Origin: Syntrophaceae bacterium UBA6252 | GTDB taxonomy: Bacteria > Desulfobacterota > Syntrophia > Syntrophales > UBA6807 | Length of the DNA: 12,681 nucleotides | NCBI GenBank assembly: GCA_002441265.1 | Contig: DJVQ01000040.1 | Span: 1 to 12,681, forward strand | Reading direction: 5' to 3' | In this document: one piece after another, positions 5,398 to 12,638 of the stretch | Numbering within the stretch: position 1 is the stretch's first letter | How the letters are laid out: each line of letters opens with the position of its first letter | Translations under genes and position numbers: made by a program | The notes under the pieces: model-generated | The model's input: only the letters and a program-made list of their open reading frames with translations | The model's database searches: none | Told to the model about the DNA's origin: nothing

Positions 5398-7118
5398 AAA
5401 TCCTCCTCATGGGGAATCCCAATGTGGGGAAAAGCGTCCTTTTCTCCCGTCTCACCGGCGTCCACGTAATCTCCTCCAACTATCCCGGAACCACCGTCGG
5501 ATACACCCAGGGCTACCTGAAGGCCCACGGCCGGAAATCGGAGGTCATCGACGTCCCGGGCTGCTACACCCTCGATCCCAGTTCGGAGGCGGAACGGGTG
5601 GCCTCCGAAATGTTCGAAACGGGCGACGTCGTCATCAACGTGGTCAACGCCACCAACCTGGAGCGGAACCTCTACCTGACCCTCCAGCTCCTGGAACGGA
5701 ACGTTCCCGTGGTGGTCGCCCTCAACATGTGGGACGACACCCGGCACCGGGGGATCGACATCGATCCCGGCCTCCTCTCGGAACTCCTGGGGGTGCCCGT
5801 CATTCCCACGGCGGCCATCTCCGGGCAGGGAATCCTGGAGCTGGTGGAAGCCCTTCCCGGGGCGCGGCCCGGGGGTCACCCCCCCAGGACCCGGGACGAA
5901 CGTTGGTCCCAGGTGGGAAAAATCGTTGTCCGGGTCCAGCAGATCTCCCACAAGCACCACCGCTGGTTCGAGAGGCTGGAAGACTGGAGCGTGAAGCCCC
6001 TGTCGGGATACTTCATCGCCGCCGTCGTTCTCGCCCTTTCCTTTTTCGTGATCCGGTTCATCGGGGAATCGCTCATCGCGTACGTGTTCAACCCTTTTTT
6101 CCAGGTCCTGTGGCTTCCCGTCCTGGAACGGTTCAGCGCGTTCCTCGGGGGCGGGGGCGTCCTCCATGACATCCTCATCGGAAGAAAGGTGAACGGCGCC
6201 ATCGATTTCGTCCAGTCCTTCGGGGTCCTGTCCAGCGGTCTGTACGTCTCGTTCGCCATGGTGCTCCCGTACATCACCTCGTTCTATCTGGTCCTCGGCC
6301 TCCTGGAGGACTCGGGATATCTTCCCCGGCTCGCCATCCTCATGGACAGGACCATGCACCGGATCGGCCTCCACGGATTCGCCATCATCCCCACCCTTCT
6401 CGGCCTGGGATGCAACGTCCCGGCCATCCTGGCGACGAGGATCCTGGAAAGCAAGCGGGAACGGTTCATCGCGTCGACCCTCGTGGCCATCGCCATCCCC
6501 TGCGCCTCCCTCCAGGCGATGATCCTCGGCCTCGTCGGCGGCAAGGGGGCGGGTTATCTGCTCATCGTCTACGGAACCCTTCTCCTGGTGTGGGTCCTCC
6601 TCGGCATGATCCTGAACCGGTTCATGAAGGGAGGAAGCCCGGAACTCCTCATCGAGATCCCCCCCTACCGCATCCCCCCGTGGAGCCTGCTTCTCCAGAA
6701 GCTCCGGATGCGGATCCGGGGATTTCTCGCGGAGGCCGTTCCCTTCGTCCTCGCGGCGGTCCTGGTGGTCAACCTTCTCTACCTGACGAACCTGTTCGGC
6801 CTCCTGGCGCGGCTGGTGGCGCCGGTGGTGACGGGCATCCTCGGCCTCCCCGCGGAGGCCATCACGGCGCTCCTCATCGGGTTTCTCAGGAAGGACGTCG
6901 CCATGGGCATGCTCGGCCTGCTCCAGCTGAACGGCAGGGAACTCGTCGTCGGCAGCGTCGTTCTCGCCATGTCCTTCCCCTGCGTCGCCACCTTCATCGT
7001 CCTGTGGCGGGAACTGGGGCTCAAGGACCTCCTGAAATCAACGGCCCTCATGATCCTTTCCGCCGTCGCGGCGGGAGGAATCCTGAACGCCGCCCTGTCC
7101 CGGTTGGGGATCGAATAA
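5394..7118 (+). CDS. feoB: Ferrous iron transporter FeoB, short form
   Basis: FeoB is an inner-membrane Fe(II) uptake protein with an N-terminal GTPase. The G1 motif is GNPNVGKS at 7-14, the G2 threonine lies in YPGTTVG around 30-36, G3 is DVPG at 53-56 and G4 is NMWD at 111-114. A G5-like TAAISGQG follows. The membrane part starts near residue 200. It keeps both Gate/pore cysteine motifs: GCNVPA with C340 and FPCVATF with C530. At 574 residues it is clearly shorter than E. coli FeoB (773). The helical segment between G domain and membrane part is very short. No feoC-like gene follows, and a yihY-type gene begins 20 nt after the stop. Family membership is certain; iron as substrate follows from the family and the feoA neighbour. 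Confidence 0.95.
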   Translation: MKILLMGNPNVGKSVLFSRLTGVHVISSNYPGTTVGYTQGYLKAHGRKSEVIDVPGCYTLDPSSEAERVASEMFETGDVVINVVNATNLERNLYLTLQLLERNVPVVVALNMWDDTRHRGIDIDPGLLSELLGVPVIPTAAISGQGILELVEALPGARPGGHPPRTRDERWSQVGKIVVRVQQISHKHHRWFERLEDWSVKPLSGYFIAAVVLALSFFVIRFIGESLIAYVFNPFFQVLWLPVLERFSAFLGGGGVLHDILIGRKVNGAIDFVQSFGVLSSGLYVSFAMVLPYITSFYLVLGLLEDSGYLPRLAILMDRTMHRIGLHGFAIIPTLLGLGCNVPAILATRILESKRERFIASTLVAIAIPCASLQAMILGLVGGKGAGYLLIVYGTLLLVWVLLGMILNRFMKGGSPELLIEIPPYRIPPWSLLLQKLRMRIRGFLAEAVPFVLAAVLVVNLLYLTNLFGLLARLVAPVVTGILGLPAEAITALLIGFLRKDVAMGMLGLLQLNGRELVVGSVVLAMSFPCVATFIVLWRELGLKDLLKSTALMILSAVAAGGILNAALSRLGIE

Positions 7119-7138
7119 GCAGGGGGAGATTCCATACC

Positions 7139-8059
7139 ATGGAATGCGGCAAGCCACAGGAAGAAACGACGTCCGAACTTTCCCTTCGAACGGCCACGGC
7201 CCTGGACATCCTGAAGGACGGGGCGATGAACTTCCTCGTGAACGGCGACATGAACATGGCCGCAGCCATCGCCTTCTACTTCATTCTCTCCATCGTCCCA
7301 CTGCTCATGCTCACCATGTTCATCGCCGGATTCATCTTCGGGTCGAACCCCCATTTCGTGGACGACCTCACCCGGCTCATCCAGAGTTTCCATCCCTACT
7401 TCTCCGGGGACATTCTCCGGTACTTCGACGAGATCCAGAAAAACATGAAGGTCATCGGTTCCATGGGGATCATCCTCCTCACCTGGTCGTCCTCCCTGAT
7501 CTTCGATTCCGCCCAGACGGCCATGAACGTCATCTTCCGGGTGGAAAAACCCCGGAACTTTCTCATGTCCAAGCTGACCGCCATCGCCATGATCCCCGTG
7601 GGGTGGGTCATGATGTTTCTCATCATCGGGGTGACCTACCTGGGCGCCGTGATGGCGAAGCATCCCATGATCCCCGGCTCGGCAGTGGGCACTTTCGGCG
7701 CCTCCATCCTGGACATCGTCTTCAGGATCCTCCTGCCTTTCCTCATCACCATGCTGTTCTTCTCCCTCGTTTACAAGATCATCCCGTCGGGAAAGATCTC
7801 CTGGGGGAACGCCCTCTCGGGAGGGGCCCTTTTCGCCTGCCTGACCGAAATCAGCAAGCACGTCTTCACCTGGTACATCTCCAACTATTCCCGGTACCAC
7901 CTGATCTACGGGTCCCTCGAGACGGTCATGATCTTCATCATCTGGGTGTTCTACGTGGGGGTGATCCTTCTTCTTTGCGCCGAGTTCGTCGCCTCGTACC
8001 GGAGGCGCGACCTCCTTCTTCTGGAAAAGATGTTTCTCGCCCCGGGGGGAAAGCGATGA
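7139..8059 (+). CDS. YihY/BrkB (UPF0761) family inner-membrane protein
   Basis: The 306-residue protein has about six membrane segments (roughly 41-68, 105-122, 146-172, 190-212, 224-246 and 262-286). Family signatures are MAAAIAFYFILSIVPLL near 40-56 and YHLIYGSLETVMIFIIWVFYVGVILLLCAEF at 253-283 (first ten residues YHLIYGSLET). The family was once mislabelled ribonuclease BN, and its function is unsettled. ATG 7139 is chosen because an AGGGGGAG site lies about 10 nt upstream and the family region starts soon after. The gene follows feoB by 20 nt and overlaps the next gene by 4 nt (ATGA), so it is probably in the feoAB transcript. Nothing in its sequence points to iron. Confidence 0.9.
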   Translation: MECGKPQEETTSELSLRTATALDILKDGAMNFLVNGDMNMAAAIAFYFILSIVPLLMLTMFIAGFIFGSNPHFVDDLTRLIQSFHPYFSGDILRYFDEIQKNMKVIGSMGIILLTWSSSLIFDSAQTAMNVIFRVEKPRNFLMSKLTAIAMIPVGWVMMFLIIGVTYLGAVMAKHPMIPGSAVGTFGASILDIVFRILLPFLITMLFFSLVYKIIPSGKISWGNALSGGALFACLTEISKHVFTWYISNYSRYHLIYGSLETVMIFIIWVFYVGVILLLCAEFVASYRRRDLLLLEKMFLAPGGKR

Positions 8060-8667
8060 AGGACCAGGAACGGCTTCTGCGAAGATTCGGAAAGGTGTAC
8101 CGGACGGACGCCTTCGTTTTCCGCGAGGGGGAGCAGGGCCGGGAGATGTACTACATCCTCTCGGGAAGGATCCGGGTGGAAAAGTGCACGGGACCGATCC
8201 GGAAGATCCTCACCGAAATGGGGCCCGGAGAATATTTCGGAGAGATGGCCCTCCTCGCCGACATGCCCCGGACCGCTTCCGCCGTGGCCGTCGAGGACAG
8301 CATCATCGCCGTCATCGACGAGGAGACCTTCCACCGGCTGCTCCTCCAGAGCACGGGCGTCTCCCTCCTCTTCCTCCGGGAATTTTCCCACCGCCTGAAA
8401 AACACCACGGAGTCCCTGGAGGACCTGAGCGGGGAGTGGATGAAGCTCTTCACGATCCTCTATTTCACGAGGGAATGGCCTTTTCCTTCCTGCGAGGCGG
8501 CCCTGGCGGACCTCGCCCGCCGCACCGGCCGGGAAGTTCCCGAGATCGGAGAGATTCTCGCGGAGCTGGAACGGGAGGGCGTCATCGAAACGCGGGAGGG
8601 GGAGGTCATCGCGTTCCACCCCGACAGGACCGGACGGTACCTCGATCCGCGGGGAAAGAAAGGGTAA
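8056..8667 (+). CDS. CRP/FNR-family transcription regulator with cNMP-binding domain
   Basis: The 203-residue protein has an N-terminal cyclic-nucleotide-binding beta-roll (about 10-110). Its phosphate-binding cassette at 58-76, GEYFGEMALLADMPRTASA, keeps the key Glu (63) and Arg (72) that bind the ribose and phosphate of cAMP or cGMP. A long connecting helix follows. Residues about 147-188 resemble the CRP-type winged helix (LADLARRTGREVPEIGEIL then AELEREGVIETREGEVIAF). No FNR-type N-terminal cysteine cluster is present, so it is not an oxygen sensor of that type. Its start overlaps the yihY-like stop, so the two are made together. It may control its own operon, but no CRP-type site was recognised upstream of feoA. 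Confidence 0.88.
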   Translation: MKDQERLLRRFGKVYRTDAFVFREGEQGREMYYILSGRIRVEKCTGPIRKILTEMGPGEYFGEMALLADMPRTASAVAVEDSIIAVIDEETFHRLLLQSTGVSLLFLREFSHRLKNTTESLEDLSGEWMKLFTILYFTREWPFPSCEAALADLARRTGREVPEIGEILAELEREGVIETREGEVIAFHPDRTGRYLDPRGKKG

Positions 8668-8669
8668 GC

Positions 8670-8690
8670 CTGTCCGTCCCGGACGGGTGG
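8670..8690. terminator. Possible bidirectional terminator hairpin between convergent genes
   Basis: CCGTC (8674-8678) pairs with GACGG (8682-8686) around CCG, and G-U pairs extend the stem to 8670-8690. It sits exactly in the 24-nt gap between two convergent genes, but there is no T-run on either side, so intrinsic termination would be weak. Confidence 0.35.
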
Positions 8691-8691
8691 A

Positions 8692-9168
8692 TCAGGAAGG
8701 CAGGTCCTTCAGGAAAACGATCTTGTCGTCCCCGGAACGGTAGTATTCCTTCAGCACGGCGGCGACCGCGTAGCCGTTCTTCCGGTAGAAGGACCGGGCC
8801 GGGTGGTAGGGCGGCGTGGACGACGTCTCCACGTAGATCTTCCGCCCCCCCCTGTCGCCGATGTTCTTCTCCATGAAGGCGAGGAGGGCCTTTCCGACCC
8901 CCTGTTGCGACACCCCCTCGTCCACGGCGATCCAGTAGAGATCGTAGCGGTCGTCGGTCATGGGGATGGAGCCGAAGCAGATGTAGCCCGCCAGCCCCGA
9001 CGGGGAATAGAACCCGTAGGTCTCGTAGCCGCTTTCCATCCCTTTCCGGAAATAGTCGTCCAGGACCTCCAGGGCCACTTCCACTTCCATCTGATTGAAC
9101 ACGTTCCGCTGCAGAAGGATCATGCGGATCCTTTCCCTGTCCTCCGGCATCACCGGTTTGATGGTCAT
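8692..9168 (-). CDS. GNAT-family N-acetyltransferase
   Basis: The 158-residue protein is a single GNAT domain that would move an acetyl group from acetyl-CoA to an amine. The pyrophosphate-binding motif A is at 81-93 (AVDEGVSQQGVGK, with Q89-G90-V91-G92). FYRKNGY at 127-133 is the usual motif B region. ATG 9168 lies 1 nt after the stop of the upstream ATP-grasp gene and has AGGAGAG upstream; an upstream extension to 9261 would overlap that gene and lacks family sequence. As the last gene of the kamA operon, it is a candidate for acetylating the pathway product, for example an amino group of a beta-lysine derivative. It is clearly smaller than the beta-lysine acetyltransferase AblB of methanogens, so direct equivalence is doubtful. 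Confidence 0.9.
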   Translation of the reverse strand: MTIKPVMPEDRERIRMILLQRNVFNQMEVEVALEVLDDYFRKGMESGYETYGFYSPSGLAGYICFGSIPMTDDRYDLYWIAVDEGVSQQGVGKALLAFMEKNIGDRGGRKIYVETSSTPPYHPARSFYRKNGYAVAAVLKEYYRSGDDKIVFLKDLPS

Positions 9169-9169
9169 G

Positions 9170-10162
9170 TCAGGCTCTCCTGAGAACGGCGTCGAGCAGT
9201 TTTTCCACCAGGGAACGGTAATCCGTCCCCCGCGCCGCCGCGGCGGCGGCGAATCCCGCATCGGGGCTGAGGCAGGGATTGGCGTTGACTTCCAGGACCC
9301 GGGGGATCCCGTCCGGCCCCAGGCGGAGGTCCACCCTTCCGTAGTCCCGGAGGGAGAAGAGATCGAAGCACGCCCGGGCCGTCTTCCCCAGAAGGCTCAC
9401 GAGATCCCCGGAAAGCTCCGGGAAGACCCGGTTCGTGTGGTTGTATTCGAAGGAGGCGGGGTCCCACTTGGCGCGGTACCCGACGATCCGGAACAGATCC
9501 TTCGGGAAGGACGAAAAATCGATTTCCGCCGGGGGGAGCACCTCCGGCTCGGGAAAGCCGATGATGGAAATGTTGAACTCCCTCCCCTCGATGTATTCCT
9601 CCACGAGGACGTCCCCGAAACGGTTCAGGAACCCGTCCAGGGCGCCCCGGAGGGACGGTTCGTCCCGGAACACCGACTCCTGGTCGATGCCGATGCTCCC
9701 GTCCTCCAGGCGCGGCTTCACCAGGACGGGAAACCGGAGGGCGGACAGGTCCGGCAAGGCCCCCCCGGCCGCGCGGGCGGAACGGGGGGTGGGAATCCCC
9801 GAGGCCTCGAGCAGCTTCTTCGACAGGATCTTGTCCGTGGAAATCGTGAGCGCCGTCGACGGCGATCCGGTGAAGGGAACGCCCATGAGTTCGAAGACGG
9901 CTGCGGGGTGCCCGGCGAACCGGGGGTCTTCGTCCACCGTTTCGCACAGGTTGAAGACGGCCCGGGGACGGATGGAATCCATGATCCGGAGAAACTCCCC
10001 CAGGTCCCTCGTGAAGGGAACCCGGTAGGGGGTGTGGCCCAGCTCCCGCAGGGCCTTCTCGACGGCATTCGCCTGGACGAGGACATCCTCCGAGGACGCG
10101 GAGAAAACGTAATCCCCGCTTGCGGGGACATTGTGGACAATGCCGATCCGGTGGGCTTTCAT
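9170..10162 (-). CDS. Ddl-like ATP-grasp ligase (second of the pair)
   Basis: The 330-residue protein has the D-Ala-D-Ala ligase architecture. The N-terminal domain contains VFNLCETV at 69-76 and VPFTGSPS at 95-102. In the ATP-grasp core the ATP-binding lysine is K149 (PVLVKPRLEDGSIGI), the hinge is VEEYIEGREF at 187-196, and the metal ligands lie in YGRVDLR (274-280) and EVNANP (291-296). Such enzymes join two amino acids through an acyl phosphate. The core is complete, so it is probably active. ATG 10162 has GGAAAAAGG upstream and lies 24 nt after the previous gene. A cell-wall Ddl is possible, but the kamA context, the tandem with a second divergent ligase and the lack of mur genes favour a special dipeptide or amide. 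Confidence 0.87.
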   Translation of the reverse strand: MKAHRIGIVHNVPASGDYVFSASSEDVLVQANAVEKALRELGHTPYRVPFTRDLGEFLRIMDSIRPRAVFNLCETVDEDPRFAGHPAAVFELMGVPFTGSPSTALTISTDKILSKKLLEASGIPTPRSARAAGGALPDLSALRFPVLVKPRLEDGSIGIDQESVFRDEPSLRGALDGFLNRFGDVLVEEYIEGREFNISIIGFPEPEVLPPAEIDFSSFPKDLFRIVGYRAKWDPASFEYNHTNRVFPELSGDLVSLLGKTARACFDLFSLRDYGRVDLRLGPDGIPRVLEVNANPCLSPDAGFAAAAAARGTDYRSLVEKLLDAVLRRA

Positions 10163-10186
10163 ACACCTTTTTCCGTTGACGGGATT

Positions 10187-11161
10187 TCAGCGATACCGGG
10201 CCAGGGCCGCGGCCAGGATGCCGCCGATGAGATCCTTATAGGAGATCCCGACCCGCTGCGCAAGGATGCAGAGATCGGAATGGACGGGATGGAGGCCCGC
10301 CAGGGGATTCACCTCGACGAAATGGGGAACTTCCCGCCCGTCGGAACGGAGGTCCACCCGCCCCCCGTCCCGGCACCCGAGGGCCTTCCAGGACGCAAGG
10401 GCCGTGTCCATGGCCCTGAGGGCCTCCCCGTCGCCGGCGAGGCGGTACTCCACGACGGTCTCGTATTCCTTCTTGTTGTGATAGGAGTACGCACCCGGTT
10501 CGGCGCCCCCCTTGAGGAACACCTCGAGGGTCCCCAGGGCCCGGGCGTCCTTCCCGTTCCCGACGATCCCCACGGTGAACTCCCGGCCGGGGAGGAAGGT
10601 TTCCACGAGAACGGGCTGCCGGTGTTCCCGGATCATCTGCGGGCAGACGTCCCGGAGTTCCTCCGCCGTCTCGATCCGGGAACGGGCGCTGATGCCCTTG
10701 CCCGTCCCTTCCGCCACGGGCTTGGCAAAGAGCGGGAAGGGAAGATTCACCTTCGCGATGTCGCCGGGTTCCCCGACGACGACGAAGGGCGCCGTCGGAA
10801 TCCCGCTGTCCCGGATCACGTGCTTCGCCATCCCCTTGTGAAGGGTCAGGGTGAGGACCAGGGGGTCGGAGAACGTGTAGGGGATGTCGTATGCCTCGAG
10901 GAGGGCCGGGACCTGGGCTTCCCGCCCGAACCCGGCCACTCCCTCGGCGATATTGAAAACGAAGTCCCAGCGGTCGCCCCGGGCGAGGCGGCCCACCAGG
11001 CTCTTCACATGCCCGATCCGGTCCGTTTCGTGGCCCAGTTCCCGGAGGCTTCCCTCGATGGCCTCGATGGTGTCCTCCCGGTCGAACTCGGCCGCCTCCT
11101 CGTCGCTCATCCCGAGGGCGACGTAGTCGGACTTCAAATCATAGGTCAACCCGATCCTCAC
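10187..11161 (-). CDS. Ddl-like ATP-grasp ligase (first of the pair)
   Basis: The 324-residue protein begins at GTG 11161, 3 nt after the kamA stop. The N-terminal domain has FVFNIAEG at 67-74, then GREAQVPALLEAYDIPYTFSD (first part 79-88), a form typical of Ddl-like ligases. The ATP-binding lysine is K147 (LFAKPVAEGTGKGIS), the hinge is VETFLPGREF at 186-195, and metal ligands lie in GRVDLR (267-272) and VEVNP (282-286). It is only distantly similar to the next gene, so the two are not a recent duplication and probably act on different substrates or in successive steps. The ending VEVNPLAGLHP differs from the VNxxPG ending of classical Ddl. Cytoplasmic. The substrate cannot be read from the sequence; beta-lysine is a guess from kamA next door. 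Confidence 0.86.
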   Translation of the reverse strand: MRIGLTYDLKSDYVALGMSDEEAAEFDREDTIEAIEGSLRELGHETDRIGHVKSLVGRLARGDRWDFVFNIAEGVAGFGREAQVPALLEAYDIPYTFSDPLVLTLTLHKGMAKHVIRDSGIPTAPFVVVGEPGDIAKVNLPFPLFAKPVAEGTGKGISARSRIETAEELRDVCPQMIREHRQPVLVETFLPGREFTVGIVGNGKDARALGTLEVFLKGGAEPGAYSYHNKKEYETVVEYRLAGDGEALRAMDTALASWKALGCRDGGRVDLRSDGREVPHFVEVNPLAGLHPVHSDLCILAQRVGISYKDLIGGILAAALARYR

Positions 11162-11164
11162 GGC

Positions 11165-12544
11165 TCAGTGGGACCTCATGGAGTAATTGCCGTCGCCGAG
11201 GGGTTCGCCGAAGTCGTTCCCGTCGTGGTAACGGTAAATCCCCCCCTCGTAATTCCTGAGGACGAGATCGTTCCCTTCCCTGCCGACCATGTACTCCGGC
11301 ATGACGGGGATCTTCCCGCCGCCGCCGGGGGCGTCGATGACGTAGGTCGGAACGGCGAAGCCGCTCGTGAATCCCCGGAGCGCCCGGACAATCTCGACGC
11401 CCTTTTCCACGGGGGTCCTGAAATGGGAGGACCCCACGATGGGATCGCACTGGTACAGGTAGTAGGGCCGCACGCGGATCCTGACGAGGCCCTGGACGAG
11501 CCTGCGCATGGTGTCCGGGTCGTCGTTGATCCCCGCCAGGAGGACCGTCTGGCTCTGCAGGGGGATGCCCCCGTCGGCAAGCCGCCGGCAGGCTTCCGCC
11601 GTCTCGGGCGTCAGCTCGTCGGGATGGGTGAAGTGGATGCTGATCCACAGCGGATGGTACCGCTTCAGCATCCGGACCAGGGCGGGGGTGATCCTCTGGG
11701 GAAGCACCACCGGGGCCTTGGTCCCGATCCTCAGGACCTCCACGTGGGGGATCTCCCGGAGCTTCGAGAGGATCCACTCCAGCTTGTCGTCGGGCAGGGT
11801 CAGCGGATCGCCGCCGGAGATGAGCACGTCCCGCACCGCCGGCGTCGCGGCGATGTAGTCGATGGCCGCCTGCCAGCGCTCCCGGGTCGGCACCCGCTTG
11901 TTCCTTCTCCCCACCATCCGGGACCGGGTGCAGTACCGGCAATAGGTGGAGCAGAAGTCCGTCGCAAGGAAGAGAACCCGGTCGGGGTAGCGGTGAACGA
12001 GGCCGCACACGGGGCTGTCCCCCTCCTCGTGAAGGGGATCCTCCTCCTCGCCCAGGGAATGGATCCGCTCGTCGATGACCGGAATGACCGCCTTCCGGAT
12101 CGGCTGGAACGGGTCGTCCGCGTCGAGAAGGGCCGCGTAGTAAGGGGTCACCGCAAAGGGGAGCGCCCCCTCCGGATGGCGGAGGGCCTGCCTTTCCCGG
12201 TCGGTGAGCCGCACGATCTTCTCCAACTCGCAGGGGCTGCCGATGGTATGGCGGATCTGCCAGTGCCAGTCGTTCCATTCCCGGTCCGTCGCCTCGGGAA
12301 AAAACTTCTCCCTGAAGCGCAGCGATTTCTCGCCCGCCGGAACGGCTTTCAGTGCATGGGTTTTCTTCTGGGGGGAAAGGGACGTTCCCGTTTCCGTTCT
12401 GGAAATGGAAACCTGTTGCATTGCGGCCCCTATCCCGGAAATTGCGACGAACGGCCCCGATTTACCTGGAGGTTCGTCTTCTTCGACGTTTTTCCGGGAA
12501 CCGGGAGGTTCGACTTCTTCCATAATGGCGGTGTCATTGGCCAT
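11165..12544 (-). CDS. kamA: Lysine 2,3-aminomutase (KamA family radical SAM enzyme)
   Basis: The enzyme uses S-adenosylmethionine, a [4Fe-4S] cluster and PLP to move the amino group of L-lysine from carbon 2 to carbon 3, giving beta-lysine. The cluster ligands are C198, C202 and C205 (FCSTYCRYCTR). The PLP lysine is K411 in DAPGGGGK. D367 (YQCDPIVG) and D404 (VIDAPG) sit at the spacing of Asp293 and Asp330 of the clostridial enzyme, which hold the lysine side-chain amine; glutamate mutases lack them. The 459 residues exceed the usual 400-420 through a poorly conserved, Pro/Glu-rich N-terminus of about 60 residues. ATG 12544 has a full AAGGAGGT 11 nt upstream; Met42 is an alternative start. 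First gene of a four-gene operon with tight spacing. Anaerobic or low-oxygen life is implied. Confidence 0.95.
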   Translation of the reverse strand: MANDTAIMEEVEPPGSRKNVEEDEPPGKSGPFVAISGIGAAMQQVSISRTETGTSLSPQKKTHALKAVPAGEKSLRFREKFFPEATDREWNDWHWQIRHTIGSPCELEKIVRLTDRERQALRHPEGALPFAVTPYYAALLDADDPFQPIRKAVIPVIDERIHSLGEEEDPLHEEGDSPVCGLVHRYPDRVLFLATDFCSTYCRYCTRSRMVGRRNKRVPTRERWQAAIDYIAATPAVRDVLISGGDPLTLPDDKLEWILSKLREIPHVEVLRIGTKAPVVLPQRITPALVRMLKRYHPLWISIHFTHPDELTPETAEACRRLADGGIPLQSQTVLLAGINDDPDTMRRLVQGLVRIRVRPYYLYQCDPIVGSSHFRTPVEKGVEIVRALRGFTSGFAVPTYVIDAPGGGGKIPVMPEYMVGREGNDLVLRNYEGGIYRYHDGNDFGEPLGDGNYSMRSH

Positions 12545-12587
12545 TTTTCTGACTGACCTCCTTCGTTTCGCCTTCCGGCGTATTGAC

Positions 12588-12627
12588 CCGGGATCCCATC
12601 CCCCTGCCCACCCGGGGGGAATCCCGG
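12588..12627. promoter_or_regulatory. Long hairpin in the leader of the kamA operon
   Basis: CCGGGAT (12588-12594) pairs with ATCCCGG (12621-12627), and after one bulged A (12620) CCC (12595-12597) pairs with GGG (12617-12619). This gives a stem of about 10 bp with a 19-nt loop. It lies about 25 nt upstream of the kamA ribosome site, in the likely 5' leader. It could be an attenuator or the 3' end of an upstream gene. No clear promoter boxes were found in 12545-12681. Confidence 0.4.
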
Positions 12628-12638
12628 AAGGATGCTAC

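Noticed and set aside
8692..9168. Calling the GNAT gene ablB
   Set aside because: At 158 residues it is much shorter than AblB acetyltransferases, and two ligases intervene; the general GNAT label is safer.
9095..12556. Plus-strand open frame of 1153 codons
   Set aside because: It is antisense to four well-supported genes (kamA, two ATP-grasp, GNAT) and is a compositional shadow.
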